Assembly: GCA_963609725.1 (NCBI GenBank)
Contig: CAVDLI010000041.1
Span: 1 to 14,085, forward strand
Reading direction: 5' to 3'
Origin: UBA9732 sp963609725
Lineage (GTDB): Bacteria; Spirochaetota; Spirochaetia; Sphaerochaetales; Sphaerochaetaceae
DNA: 14,085 bases
Made by a program: the position numbers and the translations under genes. Below the pieces are notes generated by a model. It did not search any database. It was given only the letters and a program-made list of their open reading frames with translations, and was not told the origin of the DNA. Positions 1 to 7,568 of the stretch are shown here, one piece after another. Position 1 is the first letter of the stretch; every line of letters starts with the position of its first letter.

Positions 1-73
1 TTATCTCGCAAATCCAAAACCAATCTCCACAAAGCTCATTTTGCAAAAACCTCTTTGAAATCTTTTAATTTTC
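1..73. other. Short stretch without a convincing gene, downstream of the OYE-type reductase
   Basis: AT-rich flank after the stop codon of the minus-strand reductase. I see no GC-rich hairpin with a T-tract that would serve as its terminator. A 12-codon minus-strand reading frame ends exactly at the window edge, but it is too short to call. Confidence 0.4.
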
Positions 74-2128
74 TCAAATTTTCATTGCAACTTCGTAGGC
101 TCTCCAAATTGCTGTCTTGAGGTTTCCTACTTCATTACAATCTCCAACTAGATGTACGTTTTTTGATTTTTGCGCAACAGGTTTTGGGATGTAACCGGCA
201 GAAGAAATTACACTGTCACATTCAATATCAAAAGTTTTGCCATTTTTGTCTTTTACTGTAATTGCATTGTCTTTTACTTCAAAAAGAGTTGTCTCAAGGT
301 ATACAGGAACTTTTTTCCATGCGAACCATTCTCTCAAATATGAAGAATTTGCAAGACACACACCTTTTTGTGCAATCAAATCATCTTTCATTTCTACAAT
401 AATTGGCTCATGCCCTTTAAGAGCGAGTTCATATGCAATCTCACAACCTGTAAGACCTCCACCAATTACTGCAACACGTTTTCCAACTTCTTTGCCATTA
501 AGGTATTCACAAGCCTCAATCATTTTCTCATATCCAGGAACACGCTTTAGAAGTCTTGCTTCTGCACCCGTTGCAATAATTACAGGCTCATTTGCAAATT
601 TTGAAATGTCAGTAACTTCATCGTTGAAGTTCACAGTAATTCCAAGTTTGTCCATTTCTCTTCTATACCAAGTCAAAAGAGCTCTAAGACTTCCTTTGTA
701 AGACTCAGAAGAAGCTGGAATAAAAGTTCCACCAAGCACAGAAGATTTCTCATGAATGATTGGGTTGTGACCACGTAGTTTCAAAACTCTTGCAACTTCC
801 ATGCCTCCAATTCCGCCACCAATTATGTGTACAGTCTTTGGATGATTTGTTTTCTTAATATAATGCTTGTTCCATTGCATCATCTCTGCATTAACAGCAC
901 AACGAGCCAAATGTAACGAGTCTGACAGGTCTTGATCATTTGGAACACCTTTGTAATGACACATGTTAAAACAACCATTGTGGCACTGTATGCAAGGTCT
1001 AATGTCATCTTCATTATCATTGATAACTTTAGTAAACCACTGTGGGTCTGCAAGGAAAGCTCTTGCAAAACCAACACCATCAATCTTTCCTTCTTTAACA
1101 GATTTTGCACCAGCTTCAAGAGTCATCTTTCCTGCACAAACAACAGGAATATCCACAAAACCCTTAATGTGTTCTACATACTCAAGGTTGCAGTTTTCTG
1201 GCATGTATACTGGCGGATGTGCCCAATACCAAGCGTCATAAGTTCCGTTGTCGCAATTGAGCATGTCATATCCGGCATCTTGGAGGAATTTAACAGCCAC
1301 TTCTGACTCTTTCATGTCTCTGCCGGCTTCTTCAAATTCTTCTCCGGGAAGTGCGCCTTGTCTAAAGCCTTTTGTTTTGGAAACAACCGAATATCTCAAC
1401 GACACTGGGAAGTCTTTGCCACACTCTTTTTTAATAGCTTTAACGATTTCTGCTGCAAAACGGTATCGGTTTTCAAGAGAGCCACCATATTCATCATTTC
1501 GTTTGTTGACATAGTGAAGAGTGAATTGGTCCAAGAGGTAGCCTTCATGTACGGCGTGAATTTCAACACCGTCAACGCCTGCGTCCTTACATTTTTTTGC
1601 ACTTTTGGCGAATGCTTGAATAAAGAACTCAATTTCCTTCTTTGTCATTTCTCTTGAAGGAAGCTTGTCGCTCCACCTGTTTGGCGACGGTGAGGCCGAT
1701 GCCGTTATTTTGTCCAAATTCATAAATGGCTTAGATAAAACGTTGAGTACCGGGTTGTTGTACAAAGTTTCCATCATTTTAGAAACAGTGAACGACCTGC
1801 CAAAACCGGCTGTAAGCTGTATAAACAGTTTTGCTCCAGTTTTATGAAATTCAGGCATCCAGTTCTTCAAATCATTGAACATTTTGTTTTTTCTGTACAA
1901 CCATTGTCCAAACATTGGATTATAAACAGGTTGGCAACCAGGAAGTACAAGTCCACAGTTGTTTTCTGCAACAGTTTTAATGAACCTTGCTCCGTCTTTG
2001 TCAAAGTGGTTTACTTCCATCCACCCAAACAAGTCTGTACCACCCATAGATGTAAGTACAATACGGTTTTTGATTTCTACATTTCCAATCTTCCACGGGG
2101 TAAGAAGGGGTTTAAGTTCTTCTCTCAT
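74..2128 (-). CDS. Old Yellow Enzyme-family NAD(P)H:flavin oxidoreductase / enoate reductase-like (FMN, 4Fe-4S, FAD)
   Basis: The 684-residue protein has the layout of 2,4-dienoyl-CoA reductase, clostridial enoate reductases and BaiCD/BaiH. Residues 1-365 form an FMN TIM barrel with HAVHEGYLLDQF at 191-202, KRNDEYGGSLENR near 209-221 and GFARAFLADPQW near 353-364. A cysteine cluster follows (C379, C382, C386, C390, C410), expected to hold a 4Fe-4S centre. The C-terminal half has two dinucleotide folds, GGGIGG near 437-442 and GGGLTG near 556-561, and ends with a VGDC motif typical of FAD binding. Known relatives pass hydride from NAD(P)H through FAD and Fe-S to FMN and reduce an activated C=C bond; the substrate here cannot be told. 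No signal peptide is seen, so it is cytosolic. The ATG start has AAGGAG about 8 nt upstream. It is monocistronic within view and divergent from the pyrophosphatase gene. Two oddities: a Glu inserted after the HxxH pair and a long gap before the last cysteine. Confidence 0.9.
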   Translation of the reverse strand: MREELKPLLTPWKIGNVEIKNRIVLTSMGGTDLFGWMEVNHFDKDGARFIKTVAENNCGLVLPGCQPVYNPMFGQWLYRKNKMFNDLKNWMPEFHKTGAKLFIQLTAGFGRSFTVSKMMETLYNNPVLNVLSKPFMNLDKITASASPSPNRWSDKLPSREMTKKEIEFFIQAFAKSAKKCKDAGVDGVEIHAVHEGYLLDQFTLHYVNKRNDEYGGSLENRYRFAAEIVKAIKKECGKDFPVSLRYSVVSKTKGFRQGALPGEEFEEAGRDMKESEVAVKFLQDAGYDMLNCDNGTYDAWYWAHPPVYMPENCNLEYVEHIKGFVDIPVVCAGKMTLEAGAKSVKEGKIDGVGFARAFLADPQWFTKVINDNEDDIRPCIQCHNGCFNMCHYKGVPNDQDLSDSLHLARCAVNAEMMQWNKHYIKKTNHPKTVHIIGGGIGGMEVARVLKLRGHNPIIHEKSSVLGGTFIPASSESYKGSLRALLTWYRREMDKLGITVNFNDEVTDISKFANEPVIIATGAEARLLKRVPGYEKMIEACEYLNGKEVGKRVAVIGGGLTGCEIAYELALKGHEPIIVEMKDDLIAQKGVCLANSSYLREWFAWKKVPVYLETTLFEVKDNAITVKDKNGKTFDIECDSVISSAGYIPKPVAQKSKNVHLVGDCNEVGNLKTAIWRAYEVAMKI

Positions 2129-2153
2129 GTCAATTCTCCTTAAAGAATATTGT

Positions 2154-2174
2154 ATAACAGGAGTAAGCTGTTAT
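2154..2174. repeat. Inverted repeat (7-bp arms) just upstream of the OYE-type gene
   Basis: ATAACAG at 2154-2160 and CTGTTAT at 2168-2174 are exact inverted copies separated by 7 bp. On the minus strand, TATACAAT lies at the gene-proximal arm and could be a -10 element, so the repeat may be an operator or form a 5' UTR hairpin. Both roles are inference. Confidence 0.45.
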
Positions 2175-2194
2175 GTAGATAATTTTCAGCAAAG

Positions 2195-2277
2195 AAATAG
2201 ACAAAACGACCTATTTTTTTGTCAAAATGTCTACATGTAGACATTTTGAGCCTTTTTCTAGTGTGTTTTGTCTATTT
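2195..2277. promoter_or_regulatory. Nested symmetric operator-like region: perfect 28-bp palindrome flanked by 13-bp inverted arms
   Basis: A perfect palindrome covers 2222-2249, with half TCAAAATGTCTACA and axis between 2235 and 2236. It is flanked by exact 13-bp inverted copies, AAATAGACAAAAC at 2195-2207 and its complement at 2265-2277. Their axis (2236) almost coincides with the palindrome axis. All four arms share the core TAGACA/TGTCTA. Core centres lie about 30, 10 and 31 bp apart, so inner and outer cores are near three helical turns apart. A degenerate fifth copy (ATGTAGATAATTTTCA) is at 2173-2188. The position between two divergent genes suggests an operator for both; the regulator is not in the window. 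A terminator is less likely, because the palindrome heads both transcription units and is AT-rich. Confidence 0.7.
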
Positions 2278-2310
2278 TGCAAAGTTTGTCTCATCTTGTT
2301 TTCAGTTAAG

Positions 2311-2335
2311 ACAACAAAAGGGCTATTTTTGTTGT
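2311..2335. repeat. Inverted repeat (9-bp arms) in the pyrophosphatase upstream region
   Basis: ACAACAAAA at 2311-2319 and TTTTGTTGT at 2327-2335 are exact inverted copies around a 7-bp centre. It lies 32 bp before the assigned ATG. It could be a further operator or a weak mRNA hairpin. A poor promoter match (TTGTTG 2329-2334, 17-bp spacer, CATTAT 2352-2357) overlaps it, which would give a very short leader; I hold that loosely. Confidence 0.4.
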
Positions 2336-2367
2336 GTTATTTGGTTTTATGCATTATCTTTGCTCTC

Positions 2368-3996
2368 ATGAGAGAGAGTTTGAAAAACGAAGTATATATT
2401 ACAGGTCATAGAAATCCAGATATGGACAGCCTTTGTTCTGCTTATGCTTATGCAGTTCTAAAGGGTTCTATAGATAGAATTCATGAATACAAAGCCGTGC
2501 GCTGTGGACATCTTTCAGACAGCGTAAAAGGTCAAATTGCAATCTTGGGCATTGAGGCTCCTCCTTACATGAGAGATGTGCATCCAAAAGTTGGAGATGT
2601 AATGAGAACAGGGGAAGCAAGTCTAGATTGTAATGCTCCAATATTTGATCTTATTAATTTTTATGATAAAGCTAGACCTTCTGCAGTTGCTGTATTTGAC
2701 GGCAATGTGTTCAAAGGGCTTTTGAGTATTGATGATATTACATCTTGGTTTCTTGAGGATAATGCAAATGGTTGTCCCCTTTATAAGTTCAAAAGTGAGA
2801 ACTTGGGAAAAGTCATGCCGGGTCATTATTTGAAAGGTGAAGACAAGAAATATGAATTTCATGCTGTAATAAAAGGGGATGTCAACGATATAGACAATCC
2901 AAGTGAAAGTATTGCTGTAATACCTTATGGAAAGAATGAAGAAGGACAAAAAAGTCTTGCTAGAGCAATAGCAATGAATGTTCCAGCAATAGTCTTAACT
3001 GGTATGAATGCAGAAGAAAATCTAAGCATAGAGGACTATGAGGGCATTGTTTATGCTTCTCAAGTTGGAATGGCAGAGTCTATAAGACGTCTTAGAATGG
3101 CACCAAGTGTTAATGACATAATGGGTCCTCAAGGTCCAATATTACAAGTAGATGACTTTTTTGATGTTGCAAAAGAGCAACTTTCTTCTTCAAAACTTAG
3201 AGGTCTTGCTGTGTTTGAAGAAGGCAAGTATGTGGGGTTTGTTACAAGAAGATGTTTTCTCAAAAAGCCAAAGTACAACGTAATTTTGGTTGACCATAAT
3301 GAACCAGAACAAAGTATAAGGGGTATTGAGACAGCAGAGATAAAAGAAATAATTGACCATCACAGGCTTGATGCGCCAAAGACAGACTTACCAATTTTCA
3401 TTGATTCTGAACCTCTTGGAAGTACTTGTACGATTATTTATCAGTTGTATTTAAGAAATAATGTCGTACCAGATAAAATTACTTCTAAAGTTCTTCTTGC
3501 CGGAATTTTGACAGATACTATTATTTTAAGAAGTCCAACTACAACAGGTCTTGATATTTGGTCTGCAGAGCGCCTTGCTCCAATGAGTGGGGTAGAAAAT
3601 CTTGAAGAATTTGGAAGATCTCTTTTCACTAATGTTGGAAGTTTAGCAACAAGAGAGCCAGAGATTGTAATTTCTAGTGACTTTAAGACGTACAAAGAAG
3701 GCAATATTTCTCTTGGAATTGGACAATGTGAGGTTCAAACTTTACAGGATGTCAAAGAATATAAGGATGATTATCTTGCAGCATTAGAAAAAATAAAACG
3801 CCTTAATCATCTTGATTGGGTTATGCTTATGATAACAGATGTTCTTAAAGGACAGAGTGTTTTGTTGTCAACAGATTATGCGCTTGAAAGTAAGTTCTCT
3901 TATGAGAAACTCTTTGACCATGTTTATGACATTCAAGATACTCTTTCAAGAAAAAAACAGCTCTTGCCAGAACTTATTCACATTATTAACAACTGA
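2368..3996 (+). CDS. ppaC: Manganese-dependent (family II) inorganic pyrophosphatase with CBS and DRTGG-like regulatory domains
   Basis: Cytosolic enzyme hydrolysing PPi to two phosphates. From this start the protein is 542 residues, close to known CBS-type family II pyrophosphatases (about 550). The DHH catalytic core is split. N-terminal motif HRNPDMDS has H14, D18 and D20. After the insert come DHNEP (D309-H310), DHH (330-332) and a metal-ligand region around D383 (GILTDT). The C-terminal substrate motif is SRKK (527-530). The insert holds one CBS domain near 75-130, a DRTGG-like segment near 150-230 and a second CBS domain near 245-298. In characterised relatives these bind adenine nucleotides and diadenosine polyphosphates, setting activity by energy state. 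The frame stays open to an ATG at 2227, but that adds 47 hydrophobic, cysteine-rich residues and lies inside the palindrome, so I chose 2368. This ATG lacks a clear ribosome binding site. Confidence 0.93.
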   Translation: MRESLKNEVYITGHRNPDMDSLCSAYAYAVLKGSIDRIHEYKAVRCGHLSDSVKGQIAILGIEAPPYMRDVHPKVGDVMRTGEASLDCNAPIFDLINFYDKARPSAVAVFDGNVFKGLLSIDDITSWFLEDNANGCPLYKFKSENLGKVMPGHYLKGEDKKYEFHAVIKGDVNDIDNPSESIAVIPYGKNEEGQKSLARAIAMNVPAIVLTGMNAEENLSIEDYEGIVYASQVGMAESIRRLRMAPSVNDIMGPQGPILQVDDFFDVAKEQLSSSKLRGLAVFEEGKYVGFVTRRCFLKKPKYNVILVDHNEPEQSIRGIETAEIKEIIDHHRLDAPKTDLPIFIDSEPLGSTCTIIYQLYLRNNVVPDKITSKVLLAGILTDTIILRSPTTTGLDIWSAERLAPMSGVENLEEFGRSLFTNVGSLATREPEIVISSDFKTYKEGNISLGIGQCEVQTLQDVKEYKDDYLAALEKIKRLNHLDWVMLMITDVLKGQSVLLSTDYALESKFSYEKLFDHVYDIQDTLSRKKQLLPELIHIINN

Positions 3997-4020
3997 GAAA
4001 CGACAGCGAAAAGTATATTT

Positions 4021-4051
4021 TTGACGTGTTTTTAGGGGGGGAGGTTATATT
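4021..4051 (+). promoter_or_regulatory. Candidate sigma-70 promoter of adhE with a G7 tract in the spacer
   Basis: TTGACG at 4021-4026 matches five of six -35 positions, and TATATT at 4046-4051 matches five of six -10 positions, with a 19-bp spacer (18 bp if TTATAT at 4045-4050 is used). Seven consecutive G residues at 4035-4041 lie in the spacer. The predicted start is about 80 nt before the adhE ATG. TATAAG (4069-4074) and TACAAT (4077-4082) are alternative -10 matches without a good -35. I see no clear terminator for the pyrophosphatase gene in 3997-4139. Confidence 0.5.
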
Positions 4052-4139
4052 TTCTTCTACATAACGGATATAAGAGTACAATAGTGGTCAAAATTGCTAA
4101 AAAAATGTAGGTTTAATACGTTTTGGAGGAACTTAGTAG

Positions 4140-6779
4140 ATGAAGAGTCAAAAACGTGTTTCTATTGATTGTGTGCAAGCCCTTGAAAATGCTCTTGTGG
4201 AAGTTAGAAAAGCTCAAAAAGAATATTCTACATACACCCAGGAGCAGGTTGATAAAATATTTTTGGCTGCTGCAATAGCTGCAAACCAAGCTAGAATTCC
4301 ACTTGCTAAGATGGCTGTTGAAGAAACAGGCATGGGCGTTGTTGAAGATAAAGTTATAAAAAACAATTATGCCGCAGAGCATATTTATAATGCTTATAGA
4401 AAAACAAAGACTTGTGGGGTTATTGAAGAAGACAAAGCTTATGGAATGAAAAAGATTGCTGAGCCTGTTGGCGTAATTGCAGCTGTAATTCCTACTACGA
4501 ACCCAACATCTACAGCTATTTTCAAATGTCTTTTAGCTCTTAAGACAAGAAATGCAATTGTTATAAGCCCGCACCCAAGAGCAAAAAATAGCACAATAGC
4601 TGCTGCAAAGATTGTTCTTGATGCTGCTGTTAAGGCAGGAGCTCCTGAAGGCATTATTGACTGGATAGATGTTCCAAACTTGGATTTGACAAATCTCATT
4701 ATGAAAGACTGTGACCTCATTTTGGCAACTGGCGGTCCTGGGATGGTAAAAGCTGCATATTCATCTGGGAAACCAGCTGTTGGTGTTGGACCTGGAAATA
4801 CTCCGGCTGTCATAGATGAGAGTGCAAACATTGTCCTTGCTGTGAGTTCTATAATTCATTCCAAGACATTTGATAATGGAATGATTTGTGCATCTGAGCA
4901 ATCTGTAATTGTTCACAAAAAAGTTTATGAAGCTGTTAAAAAAGAGTTCAAATTAAGGGGTTGCCATTTCTTGAATTCTCAAGAGTTAGACAAAGTGAGA
5001 AAAACAATTCTCATTAATGGTTCTCTTAATTCAAGAATTGTGGGACAAAGTGCTGCAAAAATTGCAGAGCTTTCTGGTTTTGAAGTTCCAAAGGCTACAA
5101 AAATTCTCATTGGAGAGGTTGAAAGTGTAGAGCTTTCTGAAGAATTTGCTCACGAAAAGCTTTCTCCTGTACTTGCAATGTATAAAGCCAAGGATTTTGA
5201 TGATGCTGTTGATAAAGCAGAGCGTTTAATAGCTGACGGTGGGTATGGACATACGTCATCGGTCTATTTGGATGTTGTTTCGCAAGGTGAAAAACTCTCT
5301 AAGTTTGAATCTCGCATGAAAACGTGTCGCGTTCTTGTGAATACTCCTTCTTCTCAAGGTGGAATTGGTGATTTGTATAATTTTAAGCTAACTCCGTCGC
5401 TTACTCTTGGATGTGGCTCGTGGGGTGGCAATAGTGTGAGTGAAAATGTTGGAGTGAAGCACCTTTTGAATATTAAGACTGTTGCGGAGAGAAGAGAGAA
5501 TATGTTGTGGTTTAGAGCACCTGAGAAAGTTTATATTAAGAAAGGATGTCTTCCTGTTGCGCTTGACGAGTTAAAGAATGTCATGGGCAAGAAGAGAGCG
5601 TTTATTGTAACAGACAGTTTCTTGTACAAGAATGGGTATACCAAGCCAATTGATGCTAAACTTGATGAAATGGGCATTGTGCATGAAACGTTCTTTGATG
5701 TTGAGCCAGACCCAACTCTTGCATGTGCTAAAAAAGGTGCAGCCCTTATGACAGCTTTCCAGCCCGATTGTATTATTGCTCTTGGCGGTGGTTCTGCTAT
5801 GGACGCCGGTAAGATCATGTGGGTTCTTTATGAGCATCCGGAAGTGGATTTCATGGATATGGCTATGCGCTTTATTGATATTAGAAAGAGAGTTTATACT
5901 TTCCCAAAAATGGGTGAAAAAGCATATTTTATTGCTGTTTCTACTTCTGCTGGAACTGGAAGTGAGGTCACTCCATTTGCTGTTATTACAGATGAGACGA
6001 CCGGGGTAAAGTATCCGCTTGCTGATTACCAGCTTCTTCCTAATATGGCAATCATTGATACAGATTTACACATGACAGCTCCAAAAGGACTTACAGCTGC
6101 ATCTGGAATTGATGCTGTAACACACGCGCTAGAAGCTTATGCCTCTGTCATGGCAACAGATTATACTGATTCTCTTGCTCTGCAGGCTCTTAAAGTTATT
6201 TTCAAGTATTTGCCACGTGCTTACGACAATGGACTTACAGATATTGAAGCAAGAGAGAAAATGGCAAATGCTGCAACAATGGCGGGTATGGCTTTTGCAA
6301 ATGCTTTCCTTGGTGTATGTCACTCTATGGCACATAAATTAGGTGCTTTCCACCATCTTCCACATGGGGTTGCAAATGCTTTGATGATTGAAGAAGTTCT
6401 TAGATTTAATGCATCTGAAGCTCCTTCTAAAATGGGTACTTTCTCTCAATATGATCATCCTCACACTCTTGAGCGTTATGCTAAAATTGCTACAGAACTT
6501 GGTCTTAGCGGAAAAAATGATGAAGAAAAACTTGAAAATCTTATCAAAGCAGTAAATGATTTAAAGAAGAGAGTTGGCATTAAAGCTACTATTCGTGATT
6601 ATGGCATTGATGAACAGGATTTCCTTGCAAGACTTGATGACATGACAGAGCAAGCTTTTGATGACCAATGTACTGGTGCAAACCCAAGATACCCTCTTAT
6701 GAGTGAGATTAAGAGAATGTATCTTAATGCTTATTATGGAGTGCATGAAGGTGATTGGCAGCTTGGTAGTGCTAAATAA
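4140..6779 (+). CDS. adhE: Bifunctional acetaldehyde-CoA/alcohol dehydrogenase
   Basis: Converts acetyl-CoA to acetaldehyde and then ethanol using two NADH, the main redox-balancing step of mixed fermentation. The 879-residue length matches the family (E. coli 891). Residues 1-440 are the CoA-acylating aldehyde dehydrogenase domain with GPGNTP near 217-222 and the catalytic cysteine C250 in DNGMICASEQ. After a linker, about 455-879 form the iron-dependent alcohol dehydrogenase with GGGS at 549-552 in the NAD site and the expected Fe ligands D658, H662, H728 and H742, each five residues beyond the E. coli positions. Such proteins form helical filaments (spirosomes) in the cytosol. The ATG has GGAGG 10 nt upstream. 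It is followed after 11 bp by the kinase-like gene, whose ribosome binding site overlaps this stop, so the two are co-transcribed. Confidence 0.97.
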   Translation: MKSQKRVSIDCVQALENALVEVRKAQKEYSTYTQEQVDKIFLAAAIAANQARIPLAKMAVEETGMGVVEDKVIKNNYAAEHIYNAYRKTKTCGVIEEDKAYGMKKIAEPVGVIAAVIPTTNPTSTAIFKCLLALKTRNAIVISPHPRAKNSTIAAAKIVLDAAVKAGAPEGIIDWIDVPNLDLTNLIMKDCDLILATGGPGMVKAAYSSGKPAVGVGPGNTPAVIDESANIVLAVSSIIHSKTFDNGMICASEQSVIVHKKVYEAVKKEFKLRGCHFLNSQELDKVRKTILINGSLNSRIVGQSAAKIAELSGFEVPKATKILIGEVESVELSEEFAHEKLSPVLAMYKAKDFDDAVDKAERLIADGGYGHTSSVYLDVVSQGEKLSKFESRMKTCRVLVNTPSSQGGIGDLYNFKLTPSLTLGCGSWGGNSVSENVGVKHLLNIKTVAERRENMLWFRAPEKVYIKKGCLPVALDELKNVMGKKRAFIVTDSFLYKNGYTKPIDAKLDEMGIVHETFFDVEPDPTLACAKKGAALMTAFQPDCIIALGGGSAMDAGKIMWVLYEHPEVDFMDMAMRFIDIRKRVYTFPKMGEKAYFIAVSTSAGTGSEVTPFAVITDETTGVKYPLADYQLLPNMAIIDTDLHMTAPKGLTAASGIDAVTHALEAYASVMATDYTDSLALQALKVIFKYLPRAYDNGLTDIEAREKMANAATMAGMAFANAFLGVCHSMAHKLGAFHHLPHGVANALMIEEVLRFNASEAPSKMGTFSQYDHPHTLERYAKIATELGLSGKNDEEKLENLIKAVNDLKKRVGIKATIRDYGIDEQDFLARLDDMTEQAFDDQCTGANPRYPLMSEIKRMYLNAYYGVHEGDWQLGSAK

Positions 6780-6790
6780 GGAGGCTCTAA

Positions 6791-7543
6791 ATGAAGTTAG
6801 ACAATGTAATTGCAACAAGAAAAAACAAAACTATCTATAGAGATGGCTCTTTGTGTTACAAAGTCTTTGATAAAAGCTTTTCTAAGGCCGATATTTTTAA
6901 CGAGGCTCTAAATCAGGCACGTGTAGAAGAAACTTGGCTTCATGTTCCCAAAATTCATGAAGTTACTATGCTTGAAGACGGTCGTTGGGCAATTGTTTAT
7001 GACTTTATTGAGGGTAAAACTTTAGCGCAGCTTATTGAAGAAAACCCGTCTAAAAAAGATGAGTATTTGAATGAGTTTGTAGACTTACAAATTAGTATGC
7101 ATGCTCTTAAGTGCCCTCTTTTGAATAAACTTAGAGACAAGATGGAAAGAAAGATTTCTGAAACAGCGCTTTCTGCTACTGTTAAATACGAGCTTAATAC
7201 TAGGCTCAAGGCTATGCCAAAACATGTAAAACTTTGCCATGGTGATTTTAATTTTTCAAATATTATCATCACTCCAGAGGGCAGGCCTTACATAATTGAC
7301 TGGTCTCATGCTACACAGGGCAATGCATCTGCTGATGTTGCACGAACTTATCTTTTGTTTTGCTTAAAAGGTGATGAAGAGACAGCTAATAAATATCTTA
7401 ACTTGTTCTGTGAAAAGAGTGACACTCCCAAGCAATATGTTCAAAAATGGATGCCAATTGTAGCTGCTTCTCAAAGTGTGAAAGGCAACGAAGAAGAACG
7501 CGAATTTTTGTATCGTTGGGCCGATGTTGTTGAATATCAGTAA
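6791..7543 (+). CDS. Aminoglycoside phosphotransferase (APH)-family kinase, substrate unknown
   Basis: This 250-residue cytosolic protein has a protein-kinase-like fold of the APH/choline kinase family (PF01636) and resembles the TIGR02172 group first described from Fibrobacter succinogenes. Visible motifs are YKVF with the likely ATP-binding lysine (K24), a hinge region around VYDFIEGKTL (69-78), the catalytic loop HGDFNFSN (H150-N157, with D152 as catalytic base) and the metal-binding IDW (D170). Family members phosphorylate small hydroxylated compounds; nothing here fixes the substrate and I would not infer antibiotic resistance. AAGGAGG overlaps the adhE stop and sits 6 nt before the ATG, so translation is probably coupled to adhE. 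The prsW-like gene starts 25 bp downstream. Confidence 0.85.
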   Translation: MKLDNVIATRKNKTIYRDGSLCYKVFDKSFSKADIFNEALNQARVEETWLHVPKIHEVTMLEDGRWAIVYDFIEGKTLAQLIEENPSKKDEYLNEFVDLQISMHALKCPLLNKLRDKMERKISETALSATVKYELNTRLKAMPKHVKLCHGDFNFSNIIITPEGRPYIIDWSHATQGNASADVARTYLLFCLKGDEETANKYLNLFCEKSDTPKQYVQKWMPIVAASQSVKGNEEEREFLYRWADVVEYQ

Positions 7544-7568
7544 GCATTTTGGTATATCTTAGTTACTT

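Noticed and set aside
1..36. Minus-strand 12-codon frame (ATG to TAA) ending exactly at the window start, with AAGAGG upstream
   Set aside because: Far too short to distinguish from chance; the exact fit to the window edge is probably coincidence.
2222..2257. The 28-bp palindrome plus TTTTT (2253-2257) read as an intrinsic terminator
   Set aside because: The stem is AT-rich, lies at the head of both divergent genes and belongs to a larger symmetric pattern, so an operator explains it better.
2227..2367. Membrane-anchored N-terminus for the pyrophosphatase
   Set aside because: The family is cytosolic, the segment has no ribosome binding site, and the T-rich DNA gives hydrophobic residues by composition alone.
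6791..7543. Aminoglycoside resistance gene
   Set aside because: Only the general kinase-fold motifs are present; many family members have unrelated metabolic roles and the context is fermentation, not resistance.
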